From: Scenedesmus sp. ARA3
Lineage: Eukaryota; Chlorophyta; Chlorophyceae; Sphaeropleales; Scenedesmaceae
Assembly: GCA_004335835.1 (NCBI GenBank)
Contig: RWJK01000970.1
Location: forward strand, 22,418-86,417
Direction of reading: 5' to 3'
DNA length: 64,000 nucleotides
This document shows positions 11,520 through 24,555 of the stretch, piece after piece (the stretch's first letter is position 1; every line of letters begins with the position of its first letter). The position numbers and the translations under genes are program-made. The notes under the pieces are model-generated. The model made no database searches and was not told the origin of the DNA. It was given only the letters and a program-made list of their open reading frames with translations.

Positions 11520-14500
11520 TTACTGCTGCTGCAGCTCCAGCTCCTTCATGCGCTGCATGCCAAAGACACCCACCATGAAGGCCTGGTAGTCAGGCTGCGG
11601 GCAGCTCAGCACATTGGCCCTAAACGAGCGCAGCGCATCCGGCAGCCTTGCACTCTCCGCCCTCCAGCAGTCCACCAGCAGCAGGTATGCTTCCGAGCTG
11701 TAGCGCTGCGCCAGCGCCAGCCTCGCGGCAGTCAGGTCAAGCAGCGCAAGCTGCGAGTCAATCTCTGCGGCAGCGGCTGCCTGGCTGGTGCCTGCCGGGA
11801 AGAGGTTGAGCATGCCAGGCGGGCCCCTGGGACTGAGTGCTGCTAGTGGTGCTGCTGCTGCTGGCTGCGCCGGCTGCTGCAGCACGCCAGCCCTAGCCTG
11901 CAGCAGCATTGCAGTCAAACAACACAGAAGGTGTCGAACGTCAGCAAACGACCGCTGGGGCGACGACAGAGACTGTCCAGGCATTCGAGTATCCACAAGC
12001 CGGCATCTACGGTGTAATTGCAGTGCATGACACATCTACATGCAGTACAAACAAACCCATGGTGCAACAACAGCATGATGTGCCAGGCCAGTGATTTCTA
12101 TCTGCTCATTGAAGCTTGACACGGCAGCCACATGCATGCAGCTGTCGTGGCAGCTTGACACCCCAGCAACACCGACAACAGCCGCTCACCGCTGCTGCAC
12201 CGCTGGAGCTCTGGCTGTTGCCTGTGCCAGGAGCTCCAGCGCCGCCAGCCCCCACACCCTGCCCAGCACCAGCAGCACCTGCCGCTGCTGCTGCTGCCCC
12301 CTGCAGGGCCACAGCACCGGCCCCTCTGCCGAAGCCCAGGCCTGCAGGGTCAGTGCCCTTCGGCAGCAGCAGCATCATGGGCGTCTGCTGCCCGGCGGCT
12401 GCAGGCAGCAGCAGCACAGGCTGGCTCAGGCCCTGCATCAGCGCCGTCAGCGTGACCGGCGCTGCTGCAGAGACGGGAGAGCCAGCTGCTGCTGCTCCAG
12501 CATCGGCTGCTTTGCCCGCTGCTTTATCAGCTGCCGCTACTGCTGCTGCTGTGCCTGCTGCTTTGTTTGCTGCTGCTACTGCTAGTGCTGCTGCGTTTTT
12601 GACTGCTGTTGCAGGCGTTGGCGACGCCGGTGCTGCTGCTGTTGGAGTTTCACTTGGCTGCTTCACACGCTGCTGCTGCTGCGCATCTTTCTCCTTGCTG
12701 TTGGCGTTGGCAGGCGCCTGGGGAGAGAACACCAGGGAGGCAGCAGGCAGACATCAGGCCTGAAGGAAAGGGCAGGCACACAGCAGGCGGGGGCATGCTC
12801 CATTAGGGGTTGTGCTGGGTGAAGCGCTGCTATCAGTTGCTCAGCACGCGCATTGCTCACTGCTCAAGCAGTTACGACAAGGCAACATGCAAGTCTGTCA
12901 CTGGACATCAGATGATATTGCACAAAGGCACTAATGCCGGCCGCACAAGTGGTTCAAGAGAGCATGGCTGAAGTGCAGCATGAAAGAGCTAGAAGTGCGA
13001 AACACATAGCTGCTGCATGCAAAAGAGTGCTGCTCCATGCTCACCTGCCGAACAGCGGCAGGTTTCCTCTTCCTGGCCCCAGTGGGCTTCTCCTCCTGCA
13101 GCACAGCACACACGCTTTGATTACAGCTGCAAAACCAGCAGAACTGTTGCAGCGGCAGCACCAGCTGTGCAAGCTGTGGCACCATAGCGGCTCCCAGTTG
13201 ACAGCTGTCAGCGCGCAGCATGCCACCATAACCATGTCTGCAATCGACAGCACCATGACGTGGCAGGCGGCGGCAATCAAGCCGTATCTGCCAGCATCAA
13301 AGCAGCTCACACAGCCCTTTGGGTGAATTGCTCACGCAGGCCACCTGTGCACGCACCTTGCGCTCCCTGGTGCCATTGCTGGCCTCGTCCAGCATGGAGC
13401 GCGTGGGGTGCTGCGGCTTGCGCGGCCGCCCTCGCTGCCGCCCCGTGCTGCTCTGCTTCTTCGGCTGCGGCTGCTGCTGCTCCTCCCCGCTGGAGCTGTC
13501 CTCCTGCTGGCTGTCGCTGCCCTCAGACTCAGAGGGCGGCGCTGCTGCTGCTGCTGCTGCTGCTGCCGGCTTCTTGCCGCGGCTGCCCTTGCCGCCGCTG
13601 ACCTTGCCGCCCAGCTGCAGCACAGAGCATACGACGCAAACCATACATTAGGGCTTGAGCATCATCACGGTGCAGCAAACCTTTTGACGTTCCAACCTGT
13701 CCCAGTGTTGTGACATGCACCATGCGTATATTGTCGCGAAGCTGGTGAGTTGAACCATTCTATGCAGGCACAGCCGCGCAGCGCACACACAAGTGGCAGC
13801 ACAAGCAACCCGCGCAAAGGTCTGGACTGTTGTAGAGCTGTGATGCATGCCGCTGCGTCCTCACCTGCTTGAGTTTCCTGTAATACTCCTCCTCAGTGAG
13901 CAGGTTCAGCTCAATGGGGGAGGTCACCTGCAGGACAGGCAGCACATCACATCAGACGTCAGGAAGGCAGCTGCAACCACATGCCAAGTGTTGCGCTGGT
14001 ACTCGTCTCCTACACGGTTGCAACGTGCAGTGAGCACCAGCTCAGATCACCACGCCAAGCAAAGTGTTATGCTGGTCGTCCAGCGCAGTAGTGCCACCCA
14101 ATGGCAGAACGCCCCTGTTTGCACATGCAGGAGCACTCAGGCATGTACAGCAGCCTGCAGCACATGCAGGAGACTAGTTACAAAGCTTAGAATTGCTTGG
14201 TGTACGCAAAACAGTGGCGACGCACCTCTCCAGCCTTCCAGCGCTGCCCGACGTCAATGTACTGCCAGTCCAGGTCGTCCCACACGCGCGCGCGGCGCAG
14301 GTGCTCCAGCTGCAGGGAACAAAAAGAAAACAGTAACAGCAGCAGCGCAGCAGCCACAGAGTATCGATTCAGATTCAGCAGTGGATGCGTGTGCAGGGCA
14401 GCAGCTACCTGCCGCAGGTTGCTTTGAAGCTCACACTATAGCTGCTGTGGCCTCATGCCCTGTCCGCAGGCATGCATGCTGAGGTGAGCAAGCTGCTGAT

Positions 14501-16071
14501 ATCAACTGCAAAAGGTGAGGTAACCACAAGGTCATATGCAACATCAGGCCCTGTGCCTGCGCAATCGTTACTGCTGCAGTGATACTGTTGCATCCCAGCT
14601 TCTGGGTGCTGCTGACCTTGATCAGCTCATCAGGGCTGTCATGGAAGGGGTAGTTGATCTGTAGGGCAGGCCGGCAGGCAGCACGCAGTAAGCAGCACTT
14701 CACGTAAACATCGCAGAAAAACCAGGCTTTCTGTGCTGATGGAGCTGTAAAGGAATGCATCTTATTGAGGAATATGCTGCTGGAGCGCATAGGCTGCTGG
14801 GCAGCCAGGCAACGGCCATACCTGCTGAGGTTGCCTGCAGGCAGATGGTGTGCTTGTCAACAGCATGCATGTTGTTCAGCTGCTGGCACATTGACAGACA
14901 CAGCAGCAAAAGAAAGAAAGAAGCACCAAGCAATCTCACCAGGCACTTCTTGCCTAAGGTCTTCACGCAGCCCACCCAGGCGCACGGGTCAGTCTTGCTG
15001 TTGTTGCTGACCTCAACAAACTCGCCCACCTGCAGGCAGCAGTTGGCAAGCACGCTTGCTGGACGAAACATGCATCTGATGCTGGGCATGATTCCTACAT
15101 ATGCTGGGACTACAGGACCACTGCATCAGATACTTGCTGCTCCGCATGTGCATGGTAGCACCAGCTGTACACCAGCAGCGCACCATCAAGGGTGTAGTTT
15201 CCTTGCCAAACTCGATGGGCACATCGAAGGGGAAGATGTTGTCTGGGTCAACCTTCTCGCGCTCCCCATTGTCATACTCCACTTCCAGGAAGTTTGTGCC
15301 TTTCCTGTGCACTGAGGCAGGCCTGCAGGAACAGCAGCAGCAGAGCGGGACACGGTCAAACAGTGCCAGTCAAACCTGTGCTGCCAGCCAGCATAGCATG
15401 ATGTGAGAAGTATCAGACAGCCACGCGCGTAATTTTGTGTCAGTATGCACCGGTCCACAGCGATGCGAGTAATCGTCGCTGTGTGAGCGCACACACAAGG
15501 GTGTATCTGCTGCTCGGCTGAGCAGCACATCAACAAAGACAGCATGTCACCGGGTAGCGCGAAGGCTTGTCGGGCATTAAAAGCAGATCAAGCCTGGCTT
15601 TCGTACAGCATCAAGCCTGCAATGGCTTGCTGCTGCCCCAGGCCGTCTGTCGTCCTGCGAACTTTATGCGCGCCCTTTCAAGTCCAAGCCACATCAAAGC
15701 CTGCTACTTTTAGCAAGTATATGTCATTGAGCACGAACTCAATGGTGGACATGTCGTCCATGCGAGCCCACAACACGCTCATGCGACCCACCAGTAGGCA
15801 CCGCTGAAGCCGGTGCGGTCCTTGTCCTTTGTTGGGGGCCACCAGACCCTGACCTTCTCCACCTGAGGGGTGGCAACGGGGGCCGTGTTGGTCAGCACTC
15901 GATCTGGCAGTAGCTCAAACTGTGCGAGACACGCAGCAGTGCACAGGCACCTACCTTGTCTGACTTCATGGCCTTTGGTGCACGTGCGGGGGCCTCTTCG
16001 AAGTCATCGCTGTCTGCCCCGCTCAGGAGCTCGAGGGCTCCCTTGCCCGCCTTCCGTTTGGACCTCTGCAT
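11520..16071 (-). CDS. Agenet/Tudor-like chromatin or RNA protein with AT-hook
   Basis: Eleven exons with consistent phases give about 600 residues: 16071-15955, 15862-15792, 15304-15184, 15029-14940, 14658-14617, 14309-14226, 13927-13865, 13614-13357, 13095-13045, 12717-12190 and 11897-11520. Residues 40-100 read VRVWWPP, FSGAYWKGTNFLEVEYDNGE and DNIFPFDVPIEFGKE. The next block is VGEFVEVSNNSKTDPCAWVG, then LEHLRRARVWDDLDW. Order and spacing resemble paired Agenet/Tudor modules as in FMRP/FXR and plant Agenet proteins, which bind methylated ligands. Further on, RGRPRKP is an AT-hook, next to acidic S/E/Q-rich sequence. The C-terminal half is mostly Ala/Gln low complexity, ending in a compact helical 90-residue segment that I do not recognise. 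Nuclear location is inferred. Confidence 0.7.
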
Positions 16072-17804
16072 GCTGCCTCAACAATGAGAACGCAGCTGTG
16101 TCACTGCTGCAAAATATCAGGCAGATTGGATATAGATCAGGTGTTGTCACCACCTATTTGCTGGACAGGTGCACCCTGTGCTTGGAAAACGCGAAGCGGC
16201 ACTATCACGCTGTTACCTGACAAAGCTCTGACGCCGGCCTGAACGGCCTTGTTACACGCTTAGGCAAGCAAACCTGTGATCTTGTTGCGTTTTAAGTCTT
16301 GTACAAGTTGACAGCAGTCAAGCGAGCGAAGACAAGTGTGTTATTGTCCGGGTGACGCTGTGATCCTCATGCTGACGTCGCGATTGATGACCCGCCGAGC
16401 TTCTAACATTTTCAACAACTATACTGCACAGTCTGCGTGCATGTACAACTCTTGTGGTTAAGAAGAAGTGTTCCAGGGTTTTCGGGCAAGGGACCAAGGG
16501 AGAAGAAGCAGGCACATGATGGGGCTGAGCTTGATTGATAGTGCGTCAGCGATGCAATCAAAACACTTTGATGCTTGAGCAGACCGGGATCAGCGCTGCC
16601 GGTTGTATCCAGCGGTAGCGCTGCTGCGAGTGACTTTGGTCAGCCGGCATCGCACATCCCTAACAACAAATCTTCAAACACGGTCAACCAATAGTTTTCT
16701 GTCTTGCCTTGCCGGATGCAAGAATCGTAGCAGTGGCCTCAACAGCAGCACATGTGACTGTGCTGCTCTGAGGACTTGGGTTCAAGCATGCACATGAGAC
16801 TGTGTATGATTTCGAAGGAGTGCGAGTAACTCATCGTTGACTGCCATCAATTATGTGCCAGGCTCTTTTGTTTATGCCGCATGGGCAAGGTTGCCCAGGT
16901 CTCATGGTCGCACATTTGCAAAAGAGCACCAGCGCCCGGCGGTCGGGTGTGTTTGCTGTGGGCAGGGCTGAGGCAGGGGCAGCAACCAGCACTGCTGTGG
17001 GGATTGGTTTCACGAATTCACCTTGACACAGGCGCCAAGAATTTGCTAATTTTATTCTTGCTTTATGATGCACGTGCACGAGGCCATCAACCAAATGCAA
17101 CAGCATACCTGGCAATCGCCAGCTCATATTATGATAGCGGCGTCACTGCTGCTTTGCTTATTGGCCAGGTTCCATGAGGGCAGATCAATGCACCCATTAT
17201 GCACCAATATTATAAGCTGACGCACAGCAGAGAAAGGGTACTGCAGGCACACAGCACCAGGGTGCTACTAGCATCGCCAGGCCCGTTGCAGCGCGGCGCT
17301 GCAGCCCGCCGGCGGCGTGGGCCATGCTTCAATCGATGTTGCTGAGCCAACAATCCGTGAACGTTGAAGCTGACCTGCTGGTCAGAAATTGACAATAATC
17401 ATCATCGTGTTACCCATCAAGCCCCATGGCATCAACGCCAGAAAATGTCAGAAATTGACAGGTACCTTGTTGTTGGACCCCAAAAAGTTCCAGGGACGCC
17501 CTAGGCAGTGCCGTTGCAGCTTTGCTGCAGCTGTTGATGTTTTCAAAAGCCGTCATGTCATGTTTCAGGCCATGCATGTGACCAGCAGCTAGTGACCATG
17601 CAGCACAGCACCCAGTTGTCATCCAAAGACAGCAAACTTACTAACATTGTTTTCAGCATTACATGACCTCAGCTTCTCGCTCTGCCTCTCAGCACCATCC
17701 AGCCTGAGCTAGCTGTGCAGAGGTCCTGTTGTGCTGCTGCTTAATCGCAGTTGCTGCCAAGAGTGTCTGTGGTCCATCCATTTCAGGTTCTTTCAATCAT
17801 CAGC
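16072..17804. promoter_or_regulatory. Divergent intergenic region, Agenet gene / YAE1
   Basis: This 1.7 kb spacer separates two divergent genes. No further gene is supported. A short phrase at about 17399-17421 (ATCATCxTGTTACCCATCAAGCC) recurs near 42611, so part of it may be a dispersed repeat. Promoter elements were not identified. Confidence 0.35.
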
Positions 17805-19495
17805 ATGTGTGCAAAGGAGCAGCCCACGGCAGCAGCAGACGACGACGTATGGGGCGAGGGTGACTCTGACACTCCCGAGCAAGCTGCGCTCGATCGGGAG
17901 TGGGAGACTCGCCACCAGCAGTTTTACAACGTAAGTTACGTTCTGACTTACTTCAACGGGCATCTGATCGCTGAAGCGATGTTGCTGACGGCAGTACTGC
18001 ATGCATGCAGAGTGGCTACAGGGATGGGCTAGACGAGGGCAAGGAGCTCACTTTGCAGCACGGCTTCAACGCAGGTACGTTTTATTATCACGCCCTGCTG
18101 CGTTTGTTCTGCGGGGAGGTATCCTGCATGAATAAGGTGGCTGCTGCTGCTACTGCTGCCGCCAGCAGTGAACACTGCACAGCAGCGCATCACATCTGCT
18201 ACGGTTCAGCAGCCTCAGCTTACATGCGCACTGTCGCATGCGCATGCTTTGCTTTGGCCCGTTGCGTTTTGTAGCACATGTAGCCTCAGCGCAAGCGCAA
18301 CCTGAACCAGCAAGGCTGTGCTGCGCTGCTGCTGTGCATGCACATACTGCAGGCTTTGCAGAGGGTGCTCATGCAGGCTTTGAGTTTGGGCTGGTACGCG
18401 GAGCGCTGCAGACGCTGGTGGCCCTGCACAACTGCTCCGCAGAAGACAAGGCGCAGGTAGGCAGGCAGCTGTGTGCAGTTGCAAATGCAGAGTGCGCAGA
18501 GGCGTCCTGCAGCTAGCAGTTGTATGCAAGTGTGGCCACAAGGAGTGCAGCTAACTGCATCCGCATGTCAGGGCAGGGGAGTTCAAAAGGGTAGTAGTGA
18601 GTAGTGGGCAAGAGTGCAGTCCATGTCCGGCACATGACCAAGCTTTCAGACAGATATGTGCGCGCCATGGTTGCGTTGCTTGCATGCAGAATGAATGGAC
18701 AACTGGCATGCCTCATACACCCCTGGCTGCCTGCTGTTGATCTATGTTGCTGCAGGTGCTGGCGCTGCTGCAGCAGCTCACTGCAGTGCCCAGCAAGGCA
18801 CTGATGCGGGACGCCTGCACTGCACTGCTGGCACAGCCTGTGGCTGACGGCGTTGCAACGCGGCTGTCTGCAGCCCTGCAGCAGCTAGATCTGGAAGGTG
18901 AGCAGATGCGTCACAATGTTAGTTGTCACTGCAAGTTGCATTGTATGCTGTGCTGTATGTCCCTTGGCACTGGGTGCATGACTCGCGTGTGGCGTTGAAA
19001 GCAGTTGATGGGCATGCGTGCTTTAGAATCCTGTGTTGTGTGCAGGGATGTTATATTAGGGCAGCACGTGCCCTTCAAGCTCTTGCCGCTTAGCTGGCTG
19101 TTCCTTCCCTTGTTGCAGATGATGAGCCACGGCCCGATGCCTCAGCAGCAGTGGAGGATCTGGCAGCTTTGGCAGCAGCAGAAGCACCAGCAGCGGCAGC
19201 AGGCGCCGGACATGCTGGCATAGCAGCAGCAGCAGCAGCAGCAGCAGCCCCTGCAGCGGCAGCGGCTGCTGCCGCCGGTAGCAGTGGAAGCGCGCAAGAG
19301 GGTCTGCCGCTGCCGCAGCAGCTGGTAGCACACACAAAGCAGGAGCTGCTGAAGCTCGGCTTTGATGTTGGAACAGCGCCACCTTTTAAACTAGCGGAAG
19401 AGGCAGCAGCAGCAGCAGCAGCAGCAGGTAGTAGCAGCAGCGGCAGTGATCAGCGGCCAGTGCTCAATGCACCGCCTCCCATTGTGTGGACTTAG
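17805..19495 (+). CDS. YAE1: YAE1-domain protein, Fe-S cluster delivery adaptor
   Basis: Yae1 with Lto1 recruits the cytosolic Fe-S assembly machinery to ABCE1/Rli1, the ribosome recycling ATPase. Five exons give 270 residues: 17805-17930, 18011-18074, 18353-18456, 18756-18897 and 19119-19495. Exons 2 and 3 join to SGYRDGLDEGKELTLQ, GFNAGFAEG, AHAGFEFGLVRG. This is the deca-GX3 motif, with glycines every fourth residue, that defines the family. The N-terminus is acidic. The C-terminal third is mostly Ala/Ser runs encoded by GCAGCA repeats and ends with PPIVWT. Yeast Yae1 also ends in a conserved Trp-containing segment, so the terminal W may matter, but this is inference. An in-frame ATG at 17751 would add 18 residues. 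Confidence 0.9.
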
Positions 19496-19526
19496 CGTTT
19501 ACGTTCATGAGTGTGAGGCGTCCACA

Positions 19527-19531
19527 TGTAA
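19527..19531 (+). terminator. TGTAA poly(A) signal after YAE1
   Basis: TGTAA is the usual poly(A) signal of green algae. It sits about 32 nt after the YAE1 stop codon. Confidence 0.5.
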
Positions 19532-20386
19532 AATGACGAAATCTAGAAAAAGCCAGGATGCCGAAGCACGCTGGTCATGCACAGCTGGTTATTGCTGCTG
19601 ATAAAGCGCATGCATATGGCTGGCACAGCATGATAATCGCTCTGGTCGCCAAGTTGTACCATGCTGGCCTCAAGCAGCTGCCGGCTAGCACGCTGCACAT
19701 TCATGATGCACATGCATGTGTATGACGGTGTATCTTCTGCTGTTATTGTGCGAGACAGGGCTTCAACTGCCGCCTCAGTATGTTGCCATTGCAGGCTTTG
19801 CTGTAATGAGCTTGGATCCATTGCTGCTATCAGCTCAAATGCGTGTTAACGGGTGTCAATACGCCGCCCATGACGGTGGGCTGCTGCAACGTTGAGCTTG
19901 TGTAACACTATGTTGGAAGGAGCCATAGACAGTTATGACGTTGCAGCAGGTTTCATCACTGCCTGATGCAGTGAAATGCGGAAGCCCTGCAGTTGCATCC
20001 TGACAGCAACTTCAAATCCAAGAAAAGGCCTGCAATGCCGCATCTAGTGACGCCAGCAGCGTCAAAGCAGCTAGCCGTGCATCACGCTGCTGTCAGCTCT
20101 TGGCACACGGCTGCAACCACAACCACAACGCCACGGAGTTGTTGCTTAGTTGCAGCAACACAGAGACAAGCATCGCATGCACCACCTCCTTGCTGTCTGC
20201 ACACTAGTAGCACAGGCTGTTCACAATTTGTGTTTGACACGACGGGAACACAGCTCGTTTGCGAGCCAATGACAGGCTCATTGGGCAACCACTACATCAA
20301 CAATCCTCTGGATTTGGCCAGTGACTCTAGCACTCGTTCACTAGAGCGCATGCAGATGTACAAGCCACTGCAGCCGCACTGCACAC
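19532..20386. other. Convergent spacer, YAE1 / G-patch gene
   Basis: About 850 bp between two convergent genes. I see only short open frames without protein character; probably 3' untranslated sequence on both sides. Confidence 0.4.
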
Positions 20387-23300
20387 TCAGCCAGCCAGCC
20401 CCACATACTTCTCACACACTGCCAGCCCCTCAGCCTTCTTCAGCTTGCGCAGCATCTGCGCAAACAGCTGCTCCGTGTCTACACCCGGAGCCTCAACATC
20501 GTATCCAGCAGCAGCAACCACCTCGCGGTGCAGCTTCTGCACCCGCATGCGCTTCTTAGGGGCACCCTCCAGAATCTTCGCTGCAAGCTTCGCCCACTTG
20601 ACCTGCGGCACCTGTTGCTGCTGCGGCTGCGGCTGCTGCTGCTGTTCCTGCTTCGCCTTCTTGCTTTTCTTCTGGCTGCTGCCACCAGCTGCTGCCGCGG
20701 CCGCCTCAACTGCTTGCTGCTGCTTGCGCTTCTTGCTGCTGCCGACAGCAGCTGCTGCGGCCTCCTCTTGCTTCTGCTTCCTTTCCCGCTTTGGCTTGCT
20801 GCTGCCTGCAGCATCCTGCTGCAGCTGCTGCTGCTGCTGCTTGCTTTGCTTCTGCTTCTTGTCCATTTTCTGCTCCTTCCCACCTGCAGCTGCAGCTGCC
20901 TCTCCCTGCTGCTGTTGTTGCTGCCCCTGCTGGCCCCGCTTGACAGGCATCACAATGGTGATGCCATTCTTGACATACGTCCTAGCTGCAGCAGCGGCAG
21001 CAGTAGCAGCCGCAGCCTCGCCAGCCGCAGCATCACCTTCCTGCTGCTGCTGCTCCTCCTCTGCTTCATCTTCGCTGTCGCTGCCTAGCTGAGTCTTCTT
21101 GCCCTGCCAGCGCGTGCCTGCCACCTTCTTAGGCATGCTAGACCTGCCCAGGCCCTGCTTGCCCTTAGTGGCTCCCTCCTGGGCCTGCATGCATGACACA
21201 GCAACAGATAAGTGCAAGCAACTTAAGTTGGGGCTGGTATGCGGGGGTGAAAAGGAAGCTACAGCGTAGAAGAAAGCAGCGGCAGCGCCAGCAGCTGTGA
21301 TGCACACACGCCAGCTGACCGCCGGATGTGCAATGCTTTCACCAAAGTTGCTGCCAAAGAGCATACACTGGTTGAGGCAGTCAGACATGGAATGATAAGA
21401 GCACCCTCGAAGCCTTGAGGCCGTGCGTTGACATCTAGTCAGCATCCCTGAGCAATGCGTATAACAGAAAGAAGCCGTGCCAGTTCAGCATGACACGCAG
21501 CAGCATGCAAGCGTGAACGCATGTAGCCAGCTGTGCGCCCACCTGCATGTACGCTGTGTCTGATCTGCTCTGAGGCTAGAGGGCAAGACGATATGCAAGG
21601 TCCACAGAGGCATGGCAGTGTTGACCCTCAGCAACACGACAGTTGTCACAGTGTGTGCAGCAAGCCAGCCCTCTGTGCACCCCACTCACCTGCATGTACA
21701 GGTTGGTCTGGTCATCCTCCTGAAAGCCGCTGATGTTGATACGCTGCTTGCTACTGCCAGCAGCAGCAGCAGCAGCAGCAGGCCCGGCGCCGCCGGTGCG
21801 CCCCGCACGCACAAACAGGCTGCGCCACCACACCCTTTGCCCAGCCGCCTCTTCGCGATCGTCACTAACAGGCTGCAGCTCCTCGTCGACAACGAGGTTT
21901 GGGGCTTTGCCGTCACCTAAACCGCGCTGCTGAGACCTGCCAGGTGGCGAGTCAGAGCCTGGGGGAGTGCTGGGCCGCAGCCGCTGCTCACCACCAGCCT
22001 CACTATCGCTGTCGCTGCTGCTGCCACTATCGCTGCTGCTGCTGCTGCCGCCGGCGCCAGCGCCCGCAGGGTTGCTGACAGCTGCTGCTGCTGCCCAGCC
22101 TGCTGCCCCCTCACCATTGGCCACTGGGGGCGCGCTGCCAGGCAGGCCTAGGATTGCTGCCAGGTCATTGGCGGAGTAGTTGCGCACTGTCTTGGCTTTC
22201 TCGCGCTTCTGGTAGCGGCCGAGGTGCGACGCTGCCTTGACGCGCGACACGGTTTTCGGCACGCCAGCAGCAGCAGCAGCTGGCTGAGCATTAGTGTCTG
22301 AGTCTGAATCAGAGTCTAAACCAGAGTCTGACTCGCTGCTGCTGCTGCTGCTGCCGTGCGACTTTTTTGCACGCTTTGCTGTTGGTGAATCAGCATCTGC
22401 TGCTGCCTTGCCCTGCTGCTTCTTGCCCCGCTTCTTCTGCTTTTCTTGTTCTGCTGCTGCTGCTGCCGCCTTCTTGCTCTTCTTCTTGCTCTCCTGCTTT
22501 GCTGCAGCTGCAGCAGCAGCAGGCTTTGCAGGTGCACCGCCTGAGGTGTCACTATCGCTATCGTATCCTGAAGAGTGGCCCTGCTCCGATGAATCATCCT
22601 CATCAATGCTGCTGCTGGGGCCGCCGCGAGATATCTCTTTGAGGCCTGTCAGGATTGCATCATAGCCCACCATGCCGGTGGTCCAGTCACGCAGCTTGTG
22701 AGCCTGCTCCGCCTGCGGCAGGACATGCATCACAAACACATTCAACGACACGAGTGACTTGCCATGTGGAACATATGGCACAGCGCAAGACTGGCAGTGT
22801 TGAGTTGAGTTCTGCAAGGGGAGACATTGGCAGCGTGCAGCAGGGTAAATGTCCTTGAATTGGGCATGTGTGCTGCAGCATGTAATGGGCTGTGGGAAGG
22901 ACCTGACCAGCCTGGCCGAGCCAGCCAGCTCTGTTGCAACTGCTTGCCAGATTCTGGCTTTCGCTGCACATACGGCTGTCGCTGCACATAACGAAGAGTA
23001 CAGCACTGCATGCCTGCAAACATGTGGGCAGCAGCAGTGGGTGCACTCACCGCTCCCACACCCAGTGCATCTTGCTTCTTCTTGACCTTCAGATGCTCCT
23101 TGATGCCTTGCTTGTTGGCGCCCTGTGGCAGCAGCAGCCACAGCAGATGGGAATGCCATTCAGCTAAGCATGTTTGATGCCTTTAATCTGGCACAACACC
23201 TGTCTGCACTACTACTTGCAGGAGGCGCTGACAGCAGGGCCAGCGGCGTCAGCAGCAGCACTATTACTACTACAAAATGCCCCTGTTCTCAGCAGCATCG

Positions 23301-23412
23301 CACGTACCAAGCCCTGGCCTTCCTTCCAGCCAAAGTTGGCCAGCAGCTTGTAGCCGAAAGACTCCTTTTCCACGCCCTGATACAAGTTGGGCAGAGTAGA
23401 GGCAGACGCCAT
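20387..23412 (-). CDS. G-patch domain protein with Lys-rich nucleolar-type body
   Basis: Four phase-0 exons (23412-23308, 23122-23051, 22712-21690, 21184-20387) give 665 residues. Residues 15-60 form a G-patch: FGYKLLANFGWKEGQGLGAN followed by KQGIKEHLKVKKKQDALGVG. G-patches bind and stimulate DEAH-box RNA helicases. This version, with a Lys-rich tail, resembles GPATCH4/PINX1-type proteins, which are nucleolar. A second short GKQGLGRS element lies at the start of exon 4. Between are alternating acidic Ser/Asp clusters and Lys-rich or Ala/Gln runs. The last 60 residues (VKWAKLAAKILEGAPKKRM, then a helical segment) resemble the small C-terminal domain of LYAR-like nucleolar proteins; that resemblance is from memory. 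Role in ribosome biogenesis is inferred. Confidence 0.8.
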
Positions 23413-23798
23413 GGCGTGGCGCTCCTGCTACTTGAGGCAACGTTCAGAAAGCTGAAGAAAGCTGTAGAAGAACAAATGAACACTGCGGTAGCTGCCCTTT
23501 CACAGCAGCCGCTCGGCACTTGCTGGCTGCCGAAAGTGCGAAATGGTGGGCAGCGGTGGCTGCAACAGGTTCGAGGCCACACGCGTTGCAACAACAAGTT
23601 TAGCCTACTTGAAGAGAAAGATAGAATAAAATGGAGTTGCGCAAACAGCTAACTGACACGCTGGGTGTGAGGGTGTGACCGTCTGTGTGAATTCTGGTGA
23701 GCATGCAACAATAGCTGCAGCTGTGGCGTGCTGCGTCTAAGCCTGTGTTCGCAGTGATCCCTTCCTTGGAGTGGTGGTTTTGCATCAGCAGAGCAGCT
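23413..23798. promoter_or_regulatory. Divergent spacer upstream of G-patch gene
   Basis: This 386-bp gap lies between the G-patch start codon (minus strand) and the proposed start of the small plus-strand gene at 23799. No specific promoter element was recognised. Confidence 0.3.
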
Positions 23799-24555
23799 AT
23801 GCAGTTCCTCAAAGCGCTTGGTGAGCAGCAGGAACAGTAGCTGTTGTCATGCGTTGGCACCCATGGTGTCCTCTAGCCATCTACCAGGACATGCAAGCCC
23901 AAAACGATATGATATCTGATGTAACTCTGCAACTCGCAGGCAGTGTGCTGCAGCAGTCACAGCGGGCAGCCAGGTGAGGGCAGCAGGTGCTGCAGGAGTT
24001 GCAACTGCTGGCTGTGCTGCTCTCTGTTGGCGTTCAACTGCAGAATTGTGTTTCCGCAGGTCCTTGGAGCGGTCTGTGCAAGAGGTGGTTGAAGTGTTGC
24101 AGCCGGGGCCGCTAGGGGTGAGCTGCAGCCCTTGTTCAGTATGCCAGGCAACAGATGTTTTGTGCGCGGAAGTGCCACCTGCCCCAGTGGGGGACACCGT
24201 GCAGGCGCTGGCAGGCTCAATTGCCTGGCCCTTAGTGGCAGGCACATCGTTCCATGTACATGCTGCTTAGTCATTGGCCGAGGTGTGCGCCTGTGACAGT
24301 GCCTGCTGTCTGCTGCACTTGTGCACCTGCCTGCAGGCCACTGCTGCAAGATGGGATGCACGGCGCAGGGCAGAGGCAGAGCAGGCGGTGCAGCAAGCTC
24401 TGGACAACTGGCAGGCCTTGCAACAGCAGCATCGGCAGCAACAGCAAGAGCAGTGGACGGTGGGCCCTGCACAGCACTCGGAGCTATGGAATGCGCCTGA
24501 GCAGCATCACAGCGGGGTGCAGCAGCAGCAGCACGAGGGCCATGCCAACAGCTGA
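23799..24555 (+). CDS. Small helical protein, unknown function
   Basis: I do not recognise it. Four short exons, 23799-23820, 23940-23973, 24060-24117 and 24337-24555, join in phase to 110 residues and end at TGA. Donors are GTGAGC, GTGAGG and GTGAGC; acceptors are CGCAG or TGCAG. The protein starts MQFLKALGSVLQQSQRAAR, continues SLERSVQEVVEVLQP, then has a charged helical segment (RWDARRRAEAEQAVQQAL) and a Gln/His-rich tail. Composition suggests an amphipathic or coiled-coil protein, perhaps organellar given the N-terminus. The support is splice-phase consistency alone, so the model could be wrong. Confidence 0.45.

Noticed and set aside
11106..11846. A 246-codon plus-strand open frame
   Set aside because: It overlaps the Agenet gene's last exon on the other strand and has no recognisable motif.
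20445..21092. Long plus-strand open frames opposite the G-patch gene
   Set aside because: They are antisense shadows of the Ala/Gln/Ser-rich exon; the minus-strand frame is the one with the G-patch and agreeing splice phases.
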